Assembly (NCBI RefSeq): GCF_023380225.1
Contig: NZ_CP093362.1
Coordinates: 930,001-994,000 of the forward strand
DNA length: 64,000 nt
Source: Apilactobacillus apisilvae
GTDB lineage: Bacteria > Bacillota > Bacilli > Lactobacillales > Lactobacillaceae
Direction: 5' to 3'
The notes beneath the pieces were generated by a model, which did no database searches, was not told the DNA's origin, and was given only the letters and a program-made list of their open reading frames with translations. Of this stretch, positions 24,348 to 32,948 are shown in pieces; the first letter of the stretch is position 1; each line of letters starts with the position of its first letter. Made by a program: the position numbers and the translations under genes.

Positions 24348-24590
24348 ATCAATTCAAAAGTAAAATCAGTTACAGTCAATACTCCAATTTCCATATTAAC
24401 TTTTATTTACATATTATTTATTCATGACTTTTCATTAGCTGTAAAAATAATATTTAGTATTTTATTGATTGGTCTATTCATATGGACTACCTATCAATTT
24501 CCAGAAAAATTTCATCCTAAATATAAAGCTCTTTTTAGTATTTTGTTCACTCTAGGCGTATTAATGAGTTTGACTGCATCTATTTTATAA
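24348..24590 (+). CDS. Three-helix small membrane protein with probable ATC start (paralogue of 19559-19813)
   Basis: The 80-residue frame (NSKVKSVTVNTPISILTFIY at the N-terminus) has three hydrophobic segments and aligns with the product at 19559. There is no in-frame ATG, GTG or TTG near the N-terminus: an in-frame stop lies just upstream and the only sensible initiator is ATC at 24348, 3 bases after AGAAGATGAT, the same spacing as genuine GGAGATGAT-N3-ATG starts in this window. An overlapping ATG gives only a 7-codon peptide. Confidence 0.6.
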   Translation: MNSKVKSVTVNTPISILTFIYILFIHDFSLAVKIIFSILLIGLFIWTTYQFPEKFHPKYKALFSILFTLGVLMSLTASIL

Positions 24591-24668
24591 TCATTGATTT
24601 AACAAGGCTTTTTGCTTCATATATTCATTAACATTATGGTACATTTTATATGAAGAGGTGAATAAAGT

Positions 24669-24989
24669 ATGAGTAGAAAATTAACTATTAACGCTGGTAT
24701 ATACAATATTTTTGCACTAATAGCTCAATTTGTAGTTAACTTAATGGGGATAGAAAAAAAGATCCCGGCTATGGATGCTACAATGATAGTCCTAGCACTG
24801 GGTATAATTGCAATTATTATTAATATTATAGCTATGATTAAATGTAGTAGACATGGGTTTTCAACTGCCGGTCCTATTTTTGGTTTGATTGGTGGAATTC
24901 TTCTAATTGTTCCTGGATTGGGACTATTTGCATGGATTGTGCTTATTATTTCAGCAATTTTGCTATTTATTTCAAAACCTAAAGGTTAA
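24669..24989 (+). CDS. Four-helix membrane protein, DUF4064-like
   Basis: The 106-residue protein has four hydrophobic segments separated by short loops (MIKCSRHGFS, ISKPKG end). The glycine-rich GPIFGLIGGILLIVPGLG segment recalls DUF4064-type small membrane proteins. GAGGTGAATAAAGT precedes the ATG. A long perfect terminator follows. Function unknown. Confidence 0.65.
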   Translation: MSRKLTINAGIYNIFALIAQFVVNLMGIEKKIPAMDATMIVLALGIIAIIINIIAMIKCSRHGFSTAGPIFGLIGGILLIVPGLGLFAWIVLIISAILLFISKPKG

Positions 24990-24992
24990 TTC

Positions 24993-25037
24993 AAAAAAAT
25001 CCCTCAAAGTATAATCAATACTTTGAGGGATTTTTTA
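24993..25037. terminator. Long shared terminator
   Basis: An 18-bp stem (24994-25011 with 25019-25036) with A/T tracts on both sides, between convergent small genes. Confidence 0.88.
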
Positions 25038-25211
25038 ATGTTTTTTATGATTAAAGCTAGTAATAAAACTAAGTACTGCTTCTGCTAACATTCCTACAGC
25101 CATCATTTTCATTGCTAACATTTGTGACATCATATCAGAACTAAAAGCAAAGTATAGTAAAACTAAGTAAAATATAATAAATATAATTGAAATAATTTTT
25201 GAATTGCACAT
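25035..25211 (-). CDS. 58-aa Met-rich membrane peptide
   Basis: ATG at 25211 follows AGGAG by 8 bases. The first 25 residues form a membrane helix (IISIIFIIFYLVLLYFAF). The middle is very rich in methionine (DMMSQMLAMKMMAVGM), then a second weakly hydrophobic part and an HKKH end. Unknown family; the ribosome site and shared terminator support it as real. Confidence 0.55.
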   Translation of the reverse strand: MCNSKIISIIFIIFYLVLLYFAFSSDMMSQMLAMKMMAVGMLAEAVLSFITSFNHKKH

Positions 25212-25283
25212 AATTTATGCTCCTATTTTTTCTATCTAAATATACTTTATAACAATTATAAAGTAATAACAAGTATACATTAG

Positions 25284-26742
25284 CTATTTAGGACCATTAA
25301 TTAAGTTCCAAGTAGCAGTCCCTTCATACCTCCCAGATGTTTCAATTTCTTTTGGCAATTGTAATTTTAAATTATTATTTTGTCCTTCAATATTCATTCC
25401 ATTATTATTGCTACTATAAATAGGGAATGAATTGATTAACATTATAAACATTACCATTAATTAAATATTTAGGATTAATAATTATTGATTGATCACTACT
25501 TAAATGAAATGGTGATAACGATACTTGTAATTTCCAACTACTATTATTTATACTTTGGATTATAAAATCAGGATTATTTTCTAATCCAATTATATTAGAC
25601 TTGGTTTGTGAAAAAGAGTGGGTTCCAAAGTTTAAATCAGGAACACTAATAATCTTTAATATATTCTGATCCTCAAAATCACTATTAAAAGTCTTAAATT
25701 TATTATTAGTAACTTTACTAATATTATCAGAAGCGTCTTTAAAAGTTGTATCAATTTCTCGAGACGATTCATTAAGTATATTTTTCAATTTCAAAATACA
25801 TTTGGCTTTAATAACAGCATAATATAAATTATTAGCAATAATTTTATCATACTCTTCACCATACCTTTGTCTTAAATCATCTATAGTTTCTTTATGTTTA
25901 TAATTTAATAGGGTTTCATTGTAATCCCTACCAGTAAATATACGTAAAGTTTCAAAAACAGGATTATCATCTTTGTGCACATAGAGTGGAAATCGTTTAC
26001 TATTTATTAAAGAATTAGCAATTATATAAGTATATAATTTAGAATTATTATCAATAAAATTTAGGTCTTTATTTAATGATAAAGATATATGTCCATCATA
26101 ACTATTATCTTGATTACCAAGATATATATTATTAATATAGACGTTATTTTTGAAATTATTTTCATTTAGTTTATCGACTTTTCCAAATATTACCATGTGC
26201 AATTGAAAAATTATTCTCATATATTAAATTTCGGCTGTAATTTGGATTGCTAATATAATTATTCGGAGATAATAAGTTTACTGATTTTATTAAATCAGTA
26301 AATCCTCCAGTAGTTTTAATTCTTGACTCGAGATATCTATCTTCACCATTTTTATATTTGTTAGACCCTAAATCGTAATTAAAAAAATTACCATTTAAAT
26401 TAAGATTAGATAATTTAATGTTGTCTGAGTTAAGAGGATTTGATTTATAATTTGAATATTTATAAATTATATTATAAGGTTTTTCAGCGAATCGATTGTT
26501 CCTTAAATTATTTTTATCCATGTTAACCCCATTATCACTAATATAATAATAGCTAAGACCATTATTCATAGAACCATGAATTAGTTTGATCATATTTATT
26601 TGGAATACCTTGATTTAAATCATACGTAGCAGTGTTATTATTAATATCTGATTTAATATTTATAAGAAGAATATAGATTAAACATAAAAAAAGTTACAAA
26701 AAGTATGTATTTGAATTTGATACTTAGCCGTTTTAGTTTCAT
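25284..26742 (-). pseudogene. WxL-domain surface protein gene, decayed by several frameshifts
   Basis: Start ATG at 26742 with AGGAAG upstream opens a signal peptide (KFKYILFVTFFMFNLYSS). The reading then changes frame at least four times (near 26670, 26575, 26185 and 25415). Pieces include TYDLNQGIPNKYDQTNSW, a Tyr/Asn-rich middle resembling the beta-helical adhesion part of WxL surface proteins, and a final WxL domain (WKLQVSLSPFHL, then GRYEGTATWNL) ending at 25284. The intact gene would encode about 480 residues. It cannot make a full protein now. Confidence 0.7.
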
Positions 26743-26801
26743 CTAATATACTTCCTAATTAACAATAATATATATAATAATTGTAATAAAAAAAGCTTGA
26801 G

Positions 26802-28212
26802 TGATGTGAACCCTTAAATCGAAACAACTATTTATTTTCTAGGAGGTAAAGTTTCCGATATTCTTTCGGAGCTTTACCTCCTAGTTTTGTTTTAATTCTA
26901 TAATTATTATAATATTTAATCCATTTTTTCATCGCTTTAATTAATGAAGACTTTGTTTCATAATGATTACTCATAATTTCTATTTTCATGATATGAAAGA
27001 ATGATTCCATTTGTGCATTATCTAGACATGTCCCTTTACGGGACATGGATTGAAAGATGTGATTATTCTTTAATAATTTTTGCCATTTATTATTTTGATA
27101 CTGAAAGCCTTGATCACTATGGACGGTGGTTCTATAGCTTAATTTTGGTAATTTTTTAATCAATTCTTTCATTGGCTTAATAGTAAAGTCGACATTTGGA
27201 TGTTCGCTAATGGAAAAATTTAATATTTCATCAGAAAATAGATCCATAATTGGTGATAAATAAACCCTGTGATTTATATCTTGATTACCATATCTAAATT
27301 CACTGACGTCAGTTGTTAATTTTTGATAAGGACGATCAGTTTTAAATTTTCTATGAATCCTATTTTTGGCTATATGTCCAACTTGTCCAATATAAGAATT
27401 ATATTTTCTTCTTTTTTTGTTATATTGATTGGTCGTTAAATTTAATGTTTTCATTATCCTTAATACTTTTTTATGATTAACAACTACGTTGTTATTTCTT
27501 AAAGCTAAGGTTAAACGGCGATACCCATAATTAGGATTAAAATGCTTTATTTTAGTGATCATCTTTTTTAAGTTATCATCTTTATCATCTTCTTTGAAAT
27601 GTCGATAATAATAACTTCTACTTATACCGATACTTTTTAAAATGAATGATATAGAAAATCTTTTAAAGAAAGTAATCAATTTCTTTATGTGATCCATAGT
27701 AGATCCACATTCTTGTTTTATTTGTTCATAACGATAATTGATTAGATAATAATTAACTTTTTCTCTTAATGACTTGTTAGGTGATTTAATTTTAGTTTTA
27801 TTTGATTTCATTTTTTTAGGGCCACGATTAGTGTATAATCCAGTTAGGCCTTTAGTCTCCAATCTTCGCTCCCAAGCAAAGATGGTACTTGGGGCTGATA
27901 TGTTGAAGAAAAGTGCTGTTTCTGGATACGAACTGTGGTTAGTGTGCATCCAATGCAGCACTTTTCGTTTATAATATCCAGAATATACTTTGATTGGGTG
28001 CCTGACAATTAATCCTTTAATGCCGAAGGCATTATACATATGAATCCAATTTAAAATAGTTGTTCTGCTTTTAATATTATATTTTTTAGCAAGACTAGTA
28101 GAACCAATTCCTGCTGAAAAATATTCTTTAACTATTTTTTTCTTTAACTCAAAACTAAATTTTGTCATACAAAAACCCCTAAAGTGTTGTTTCACTTTAG
28201 GGGTTCACTTCA
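26802..28212 (-). mobile_element. IS3-family insertion sequence, copy 2, 1411 bp
   Basis: Same length, ends and transposase protein as copy 1 (3860-5270), in the opposite orientation. A 3-bp direct duplication GAG flanks it (26799-26801 and 28213-28215). Identical inverted copies about 23 kb apart could mediate inversion of the 5.3-26.8 kb segment. Confidence 0.93.
26828..28168 (-). CDS. IS3-family transposase, copy 2
   Basis: The 446-residue protein is identical to the one encoded at 3904-5244: HTH segments then DDE core (TTDVSEF, VHSDQGFQYQ, MESFFHIMK). ATG at 28168 is preceded by AGGGG lying in the right arm of the left-end hairpin (28205-28171), so translation is likely limited. It is intact and may be active. 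Confidence 0.93.
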   Translation of the reverse strand: MTKFSFELKKKIVKEYFSAGIGSTSLAKKYNIKSRTTILNWIHMYNAFGIKGLIVRHPIKVYSGYYKRKVLHWMHTNHSSYPETALFFNISAPSTIFAWERRLETKGLTGLYTNRGPKKMKSNKTKIKSPNKSLREKVNYYLINYRYEQIKQECGSTMDHIKKLITFFKRFSISFILKSIGISRSYYYRHFKEDDKDDNLKKMITKIKHFNPNYGYRRLTLALRNNNVVVNHKKVLRIMKTLNLTTNQYNKKRRKYNSYIGQVGHIAKNRIHRKFKTDRPYQKLTTDVSEFRYGNQDINHRVYLSPIMDLFSDEILNFSISEHPNVDFTIKPMKELIKKLPKLSYRTTVHSDQGFQYQNNKWQKLLKNNHIFQSMSRKGTCLDNAQMESFFHIMKIEIMSNHYETKSSLIKAMKKWIKYYNNYRIKTKLGGKAPKEYRKLYLLENK

Positions 28213-28247
28213 GAGACCAACGTCCCAAGTTTTTTTATTATTCAAAA

Positions 28248-28664
28248 TTAATCAATGTTAATTTCATGTTTTGTTTTATCTTTTGCTTCTTTTGGCAATG
28301 TAATCTTCAAAATCCCGCCATCATATGATGCTGAAATTTTATCATTTTCAACGTTAGGTAGATAGAATGCACGACTAACATTGCTGGATGAACGTTCACT
28401 TCTAATTAATTGTCCTTCCTTATCTTTTTGATCCTTATTCAAATCATGAACAGCATGGATACTCAAAGTATCATTACGATAATCTAAGTCAATATTATTC
28501 TTCTTGAATCCAGGTAATTCAGCATTTACTTCAAAATTGTTATCATTTTCAACAACATCTGTCTTCATCTTAGAAGTGTTAGAAAAGTTTCTATTCATAT
28601 TGCCAAAGAAACCATCCATAGGATTCATAAAGTCAAAAACATCATTTCTTAATTCATTAGCCAT
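28248..28664 (-). CDS. Hsp20/alpha-crystallin small heat-shock protein
   Basis: The 138 residues contain an alpha-crystallin domain from about 35: TDVVENDNNFEVNAELPGFK, SRAFYLPN and the ASYDGGILKITLPK end. ATP-independent holdase chaperone. It is downstream of a second hsp20 gene by 41 bp and probably also read from that promoter. IS copy 2 has split its terminator. Confidence 0.93.
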   Translation of the reverse strand: MANELRNDVFDFMNPMDGFFGNMNRNFSNTSKMKTDVVENDNNFEVNAELPGFKKNNIDLDYRNDTLSIHAVHDLNKDQKDKEGQLIRSERSSSNVSRAFYLPNVENDKISASYDGGILKITLPKEAKDKTKHEINID

Positions 28665-28705
28665 AATATATACCTCCAGTACATAATTTAAATTTTAGTA
28701 AAACA

Positions 28706-29113
28706 TTAAGCAATCTTAATTTTATGTTCACCTGAATTATTTATTTGTTGTTTTGGTAACTTAATCTTCAAAATACCCCCATCATAACTAGCTGAAATAT
28801 TTTCAGTATTAATATTGGGTAGGTATAACGAACGACTTACGTCATCAGTGGCACGTTCTTTTCTTAAAATACGACCATTCATATCTTTATTTTCATTTTT
28901 AAGATCATGAGTAGCACGAATATTTAAATTATCATTGTTGTAATCAATATTAATGTTATTTTTCTTGAAACCAGGTAATTCTGAAGTTACTACATAATTA
29001 TCTTTACTTTCAGTAACATCAGTTTTCACTTGATTAGAAGCAACTGAATTAAACAAAACATTACCAAAGTCATTAAATAAATCAAATGGATTATTTCTTA
29101 ATTCATAAGCCAT
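28706..29113 (-). CDS. Hsp20/alpha-crystallin small heat-shock protein (tandem paralogue)
   Basis: 135 residues from ATG 29113, chosen because AAAGGGG lies upstream and because MAYELRNNPFDLF matches the paralogue start (MANELRNDVFDFM). The alpha-crystallin domain shows ELPGFKKNNI, RSLYLPNI and ASYDGGILKIKLPK. First gene of the hsp20 pair; promoter at 29181-29209 with a CIRCE element just upstream. Confidence 0.93.
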   Translation of the reverse strand: MAYELRNNPFDLFNDFGNVLFNSVASNQVKTDVTESKDNYVVTSELPGFKKNNINIDYNNDNLNIRATHDLKNENKDMNGRILRKERATDDVSRSLYLPNINTENISASYDGGILKIKLPKQQINNSGEHKIKIA

Positions 29114-29180
29114 AATCAAAACCCCTTTCAAAAATAAATATTCAACTTGTTGATAACTCCTTTTCCTTATCAACAAATAC

Positions 29181-29209
29181 ATAATAGTCAGTATTGATCA
29201 GATATTCAA
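29181..29209 (-). promoter_or_regulatory. Promoter of the hsp20 pair
   Basis: Minus-strand TTGAAT (29209-29204), 17-bp spacer, TATTAT (29186-29181). Confidence 0.6.
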
Positions 29210-29213
29210 GTAT

Positions 29214-29240
29214 TTAGCAATCAATTATGAAGAGTGCTAA
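29214..29240. promoter_or_regulatory. CIRCE element (HrcA operator)
   Basis: TTAGCAATC-N9-GAGTGCTAA matches the CIRCE consensus TTAGCACTC-N9-GAGTGCTAA with one mismatch. It sits immediately upstream of the -35 of the hsp20 promoter. Confidence 0.75.
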
Positions 29241-29256
29241 ATATAGCATAAAAAAA

Positions 29257-29282
29257 TAGTAAATTGAATCAACAATTTACCA
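29257..29282 (-). terminator. Terminator of the lysozyme gene
   Basis: GTAAATTG (29259-29266) and CAATTTAC (29273-29280) form an 8-bp stem; on the minus strand a T run follows. Confidence 0.7.
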
Positions 29283-29293
29283 TTTTGTAAGTA

Positions 29294-30727
29294 TTATTTA
29301 AATGCACTTTGGTAAATCCAACCGACTAATTTACCGTGATAATAAGCTTGGTAATAATAACTATTCCAGCCATCTTTTATCGCACGACGATTAATCGTCA
29401 TCCGCTTATTAGCATAAGTATATCCATGAGCAGTAGTTTTAGTATTAGCAAATCCACTGTTATTTACATGATTATGAAAAGCTACTTTAGGGTTACTTTT
29501 CATAACTTTAGTAGTGTAAACGTTGGAATACTTTACATTTGGAACCAGTGCCTTAGTGTTAACCCATCCTAAAGCATGTCCGTTAGAATACATCCGATAG
29601 TACGTTCTACCATTAACAGTTGCAATCGAATTAATATAGACACGTTTACGAGTATAATCACTAACGCTACCGTTAGAATAAGTTTGGCCTTCGAATTTAT
29701 TATCGCCTGGAACATGATTATAAATTTGATAATCATAGCCAGACTTAATTGTCATTGTTTTACTTTGTTGTACATATTGTGTATTTTTAGGTTTTGTTTG
29801 TGACTGATTAGAATTATTGTTTTGACCTTGATCTGAAGAAGTTTGATCGGATGTGTCTTGACTACTTGTGTTACTTTGATCTGAATTATTATCAGAACTT
29901 ACATCCTTGTCAGCACCACTTTGCGCATTAGCTTGATTTTGGTCAACGGATTGTGATGAAGTATTATTTTGAGTGTTTGAACTGTCATCACTGGTACTGG
30001 GTACTGAAGAGGGCTGTGTATTGACATCAGCTGTATCACCAATAAACCAGCTAGCATCCTTAGAGTTTAACAAGTTAGCATCAATATTTTGACCTAATGC
30101 ATTAGAGTAAAAATCACTAGCAAATTGCCATAAGACATGTTCACGACTGGGTTCATTATTTTGATAAGCTGCCAGCCAGAATCCATCATATGAACTAACT
30201 GCATCGGCAGCATGGGATTGCATAAAGTAAGCATTAGAATAAAGCAAAATCTTACGTTGTCCGACTAATGGACGTAAAGCATTAACCCAAGCTTTAGTTG
30301 CATTATTAGTTCCTCCCGAAGTAACCGTCTGTGCTTCATAATCATTTACATAAAAGCGAGCATTGGGAGCTCTTTTATATAAAGTTCGAGCTTCATCGGC
30401 AGCATCTGAAGGACTATCATATTGACTAAATGAATATACTCCATATGGAATCCCATATTGATTTAACAAATCACGATTATGTTGAAATGTTTTATCTGCA
30501 TATTGACTACCATATTGAACTCGCAAAATAACAAAAGGAACTTCTCCTTTTAATTGTTGCACCTGAGCATCAGTAAAATTGTGTTGCCATTCAGATAAAT
30601 CATAAATAGTGTTATTTGTGTTAGCATCATTAACTGATGCAGCATGAACATTATTTCTAGTTGAACTAAATGTAACCATTAATAATGTAAATGCTATAAA
30701 AGTTAAAACAAAATTTTTAATTTTCAT
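29294..30727 (-). CDS. Secreted GH25 lysozyme (N-acetylmuramidase) with C-terminal SH3/GW-like repeats
   Basis: 477 residues: signal peptide (KNFVLTFIAFTLLMVTFSS, cleavage after VHAA), GH25 catalytic domain at about 38-230 (YDLSEWQHNF, FVILRVQYGS, YVNDYEAQ with acidic residues, VLWQFASD, ending DANLL), a Ser/Asn/Gln/Asp-rich linker, then two repeats containing GHALGWVNTKAL and GKLVGWIYQSAF, typical wall-binding GW/SH3 modules. It cuts peptidoglycan glycan strands for remodelling or lysis. The leader contains an odd arrangement: a strong AGGAGGGAGG about 45 bases upstream and a hairpin before the ATG. Confidence 0.88.
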   Translation of the reverse strand: MKIKNFVLTFIAFTLLMVTFSSTRNNVHAASVNDANTNNTIYDLSEWQHNFTDAQVQQLKGEVPFVILRVQYGSQYADKTFQHNRDLLNQYGIPYGVYSFSQYDSPSDAADEARTLYKRAPNARFYVNDYEAQTVTSGGTNNATKAWVNALRPLVGQRKILLYSNAYFMQSHAADAVSSYDGFWLAAYQNNEPSREHVLWQFASDFYSNALGQNIDANLLNSKDASWFIGDTADVNTQPSSVPSTSDDSSNTQNNTSSQSVDQNQANAQSGADKDVSSDNNSDQSNTSSQDTSDQTSSDQGQNNNSNQSQTKPKNTQYVQQSKTMTIKSGYDYQIYNHVPGDNKFEGQTYSNGSVSDYTRKRVYINSIATVNGRTYYRMYSNGHALGWVNTKALVPNVKYSNVYTTKVMKSNPKVAFHNHVNNSGFANTKTTAHGYTYANKRMTINRRAIKDGWNSYYYQAYYHGKLVGWIYQSAFK

Positions 30728-30858
30728 ACCTTGATAGCGAGTCTTATATAAAATAAAACTCTATATCTTTAACACCTCCCTCCTATATTTTAATCTTAAT
30801 TGTAACAAAGAGGACGCAAAAAGATAGGGGGATTCAGTTTAAGTTTTCATTACAAATA

Positions 30859-32160
30859 TTAGATATTTATATTAACGACAAATACCGTCCCCGTAGGATG
30901 ATTATCACGCACTAAAATCTTGCCGTGATGCTGATCAACAATCCATTTAGCAATCGATAATCCTAATCCATTTCCACCTGTTTTAGAATTTCTGGATTTA
31001 TCGGTTCGATAAAAACGATCAAAAATACGTTTTTTATCATCATCTGAAATACCGTTACCAGTGTCTGAAATTAGCATTTTTAAATTATTATGCGTGTTGC
31101 TGATTTTAACGCTGACACTACCACCCTGTGGAGTATACTTAATAGCATTATCCATCAAAATTACAAATAGTTGTCTAAATAAATCAGTATCAATATTACC
31201 AATTCCATCGACTTGAATATCAGTTAATAGAACCTTCTTTTGACTATCCGTAATTTCAAAAAAGGGCTTAATCATATTATTAAAAAATGGCTTTAAGGTA
31301 ATCTTTTGTTTCTTCGACTGAATAATATTTGAATCGGATCTAGCTAAAGTCAGCAAACGTTGCGTTAAAGTCTTCAAATGTTTAGATTCATCCAAAGTTG
31401 TTGAGATTGGTTCAATTTGTTCAATTACTTTATCGTTAGGTTTAGTTAACAAATACTCCATTTGATTTTGAATAACTGTTAATGGTGTTCTTAATTCATG
31501 AGCTGCATTTGCACTAAACTCTTTTTGCTTATGCCATGATTTAATAATTGGCTTCATACTAGATTTAGATAAGTAGTAAGCAATTAATATTGCAATAATC
31601 CAAAAGAACAATAATGTAATAATTAACGACTCAACAAAACTATGCAAAGCTAGCAAATCTGAATCAGTATTTTGTAAAATTAATACATACTTTCCTGCAT
31701 ATGCTGGATTTTCGTTATCTTGGTCGACTTTAATAAGTAATGAACGAAAATGCGTTGTAAAATCATTAGATATCAAAGTTAAATCCTGTGCTTTATTTAT
31801 CTTAAAACGATCTAAAGTTAGTCGACTTAATAAACCATAAGAACGTTGTCCCAACATATTTTTATTTAGAATTTTGCCACTTTTATCAAAAACAATAATG
31901 TTAGTTTGAAAAGCTGCATTCTTATCAGGTGTTATTGGTGTTGGGTTATTCTGTGGCTGAATTGATAACGGGCCCTGATGAACATTACGTTCAATATGTT
32001 TTTTTTGACTATATAAACCAGCATCAATATTTGAATAAATAGAATTTTGAAAGAAAAAATAAACAATAAAACCTAAAAGAGAAAATAAAATTGCAAAACC
32101 AATTAATTCTTTAATAAATAATTTAAGTTGTTGTTTATGTTCAAGTAATCTTTCTTTCAC
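30859..32160 (-). CDS. ciaH: Sensor histidine kinase, CiaH-like
   Basis: 433 residues with two membrane helices (about 17-37 and 176-196) bounding a 140-residue extracellular domain, an H box AANAAHELRTPLTV-like motif (FSANAAHELRT, His221), N box DNAIKYTP, and G boxes DTGNGISDDDKKRIFDRFYR and GLGLSIAKW. The LQNQ/QNQMEYLLTKP stretch resembles streptococcal CiaH. GTG start overlaps the regulator stop by one base. It should phosphorylate the upstream-encoded regulator. Confidence 0.85.
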   Translation of the reverse strand: MKERLLEHKQQLKLFIKELIGFAILFSLLGFIVYFFFQNSIYSNIDAGLYSQKKHIERNVHQGPLSIQPQNNPTPITPDKNAAFQTNIIVFDKSGKILNKNMLGQRSYGLLSRLTLDRFKINKAQDLTLISNDFTTHFRSLLIKVDQDNENPAYAGKYVLILQNTDSDLLALHSFVESLIITLLFFWIIAILIAYYLSKSSMKPIIKSWHKQKEFSANAAHELRTPLTVIQNQMEYLLTKPNDKVIEQIEPISTTLDESKHLKTLTQRLLTLARSDSNIIQSKKQKITLKPFFNNMIKPFFEITDSQKKVLLTDIQVDGIGNIDTDLFRQLFVILMDNAIKYTPQGGSVSVKISNTHNNLKMLISDTGNGISDDDKKRIFDRFYRTDKSRNSKTGGNGLGLSIAKWIVDQHHGKILVRDNHPTGTVFVVNINI

Positions 32161-32846
32161 TATTCTTCACCCTCTAGCATGTAACCAACATTACGCAAAG
32201 TTTTAATTGGATTCTCTCCAGAAATTTGTTTAATCTTTTTCCTTAAGTTGCTCATATAAACTTCAACGACTGTTAATGATGTTTCAGAATCAAATCCCCA
32301 TAATCGATCAAAAATTTGATCCTTAGTAATTATGGTTGAAGGATTTTGTAAAAAGTAAACTAATAAATCGTATTCTTTCCCATTAAGCATTAATTTTTGG
32401 CCTTGGTACTCAACTTCATGTCGACTTAATTCAATCACAAAATCAGCATATTTTAATTGATTATTATTACCAATTCGACCCGTTCTTTTCAATAAAGCTT
32501 TAACTCGCATGATTAATTCTTCTCGATGAAATGGCTTTGTTAAGTAGTCATCTGCCCCTAGTTCAAAACCATGAACCTTGTCAGCTAAAGTGTCTTTAGC
32601 CGTCAAAACCAACACTGGCATATCAATTTCATCAACTGTTCGCCAATGTTTCAAAATATCATATCCACCAATTTCAGGTAACATTAAATCTAATATGGCG
32701 ACATCATAAATACCTTCTTGGCCTAGCATTTGTCCATCAAAACCATCATTAACAACTTTAGTTTTTCCTAATGGTTGTAAAAATTTTTCAACACTATTAG
32801 CAAGTGCTTCATCATCTTCAACAATTAGAATATTTAAATCTTCCAT
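32160..32846 (-). CDS. ciaR: Response regulator, CiaR-like (OmpR family)
   Basis: 228 residues: VEDDEALANSVEKF, Asp53 in AILDLMLPEIGG, LTKPFHREEL, and a winged-helix effector with KEYDLLVYFLQN and IFDRLWGFDSETSLTVVEVY, which closely matches CiaR of streptococci as I recall it. The promoter region holds four TTTAAG-like hexamers every 11 bp, resembling known CiaR direct repeats. Controls envelope-stress and, by position, perhaps the divergent glycosylation operon. Confidence 0.88.
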   Translation of the reverse strand: MEDLNILIVEDDEALANSVEKFLQPLGKTKVVNDGFDGQMLGQEGIYDVAILDLMLPEIGGYDILKHWRTVDEIDMPVLVLTAKDTLADKVHGFELGADDYLTKPFHREELIMRVKALLKRTGRIGNNNQLKYADFVIELSRHEVEYQGQKLMLNGKEYDLLVYFLQNPSTIITKDQIFDRLWGFDSETSLTVVEVYMSNLRKKIKQISGENPIKTLRNVGYMLEGEE

Positions 32847-32859
32847 GTAAACACCTCAT

Positions 32860-32898
32860 TTTAAGTTTAATTTATGATTAATTTAAGTTTAGTTTAGG
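32860..32898. promoter_or_regulatory. Four direct repeats, CiaR-type operator
   Basis: TTTAAG (32860), TTTATG (32871), TTTAAG (32882) and TTTAGG (32893) recur with an exact 11-bp period, fitting the known CiaR site NTTAAG-N5-WTTAAG. It lies between the divergent ciaRH-like and gtrA-like operons. Confidence 0.65.
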
Positions 32899-32948
32899 TT
32901 TCTTAAACTAGACTTAAAGCATTCTAAAAGAAAGGAAAGCCCATTAAG

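Larger units (their letters stand above)
26788..28240 (-). terminator. hsp20 terminator split by IS copy 2
   Basis: Joining the flanks (…AAAAAAAGCTTGAG at 26801 and ACCAACGTCCCAAG from 28216) after removing one GAG copy gives, on the minus strand, the hairpin CTTGGGAC-gttg-GTCTCAAG followed by GC and seven T. This was the terminator of the Hsp20 gene ending at 28248. Confidence 0.7.

Noticed and set aside
29161-29213. CtsR box near the hsp20 promoter
   Set aside because: The best alignment to the heptad repeat has too many mismatches.
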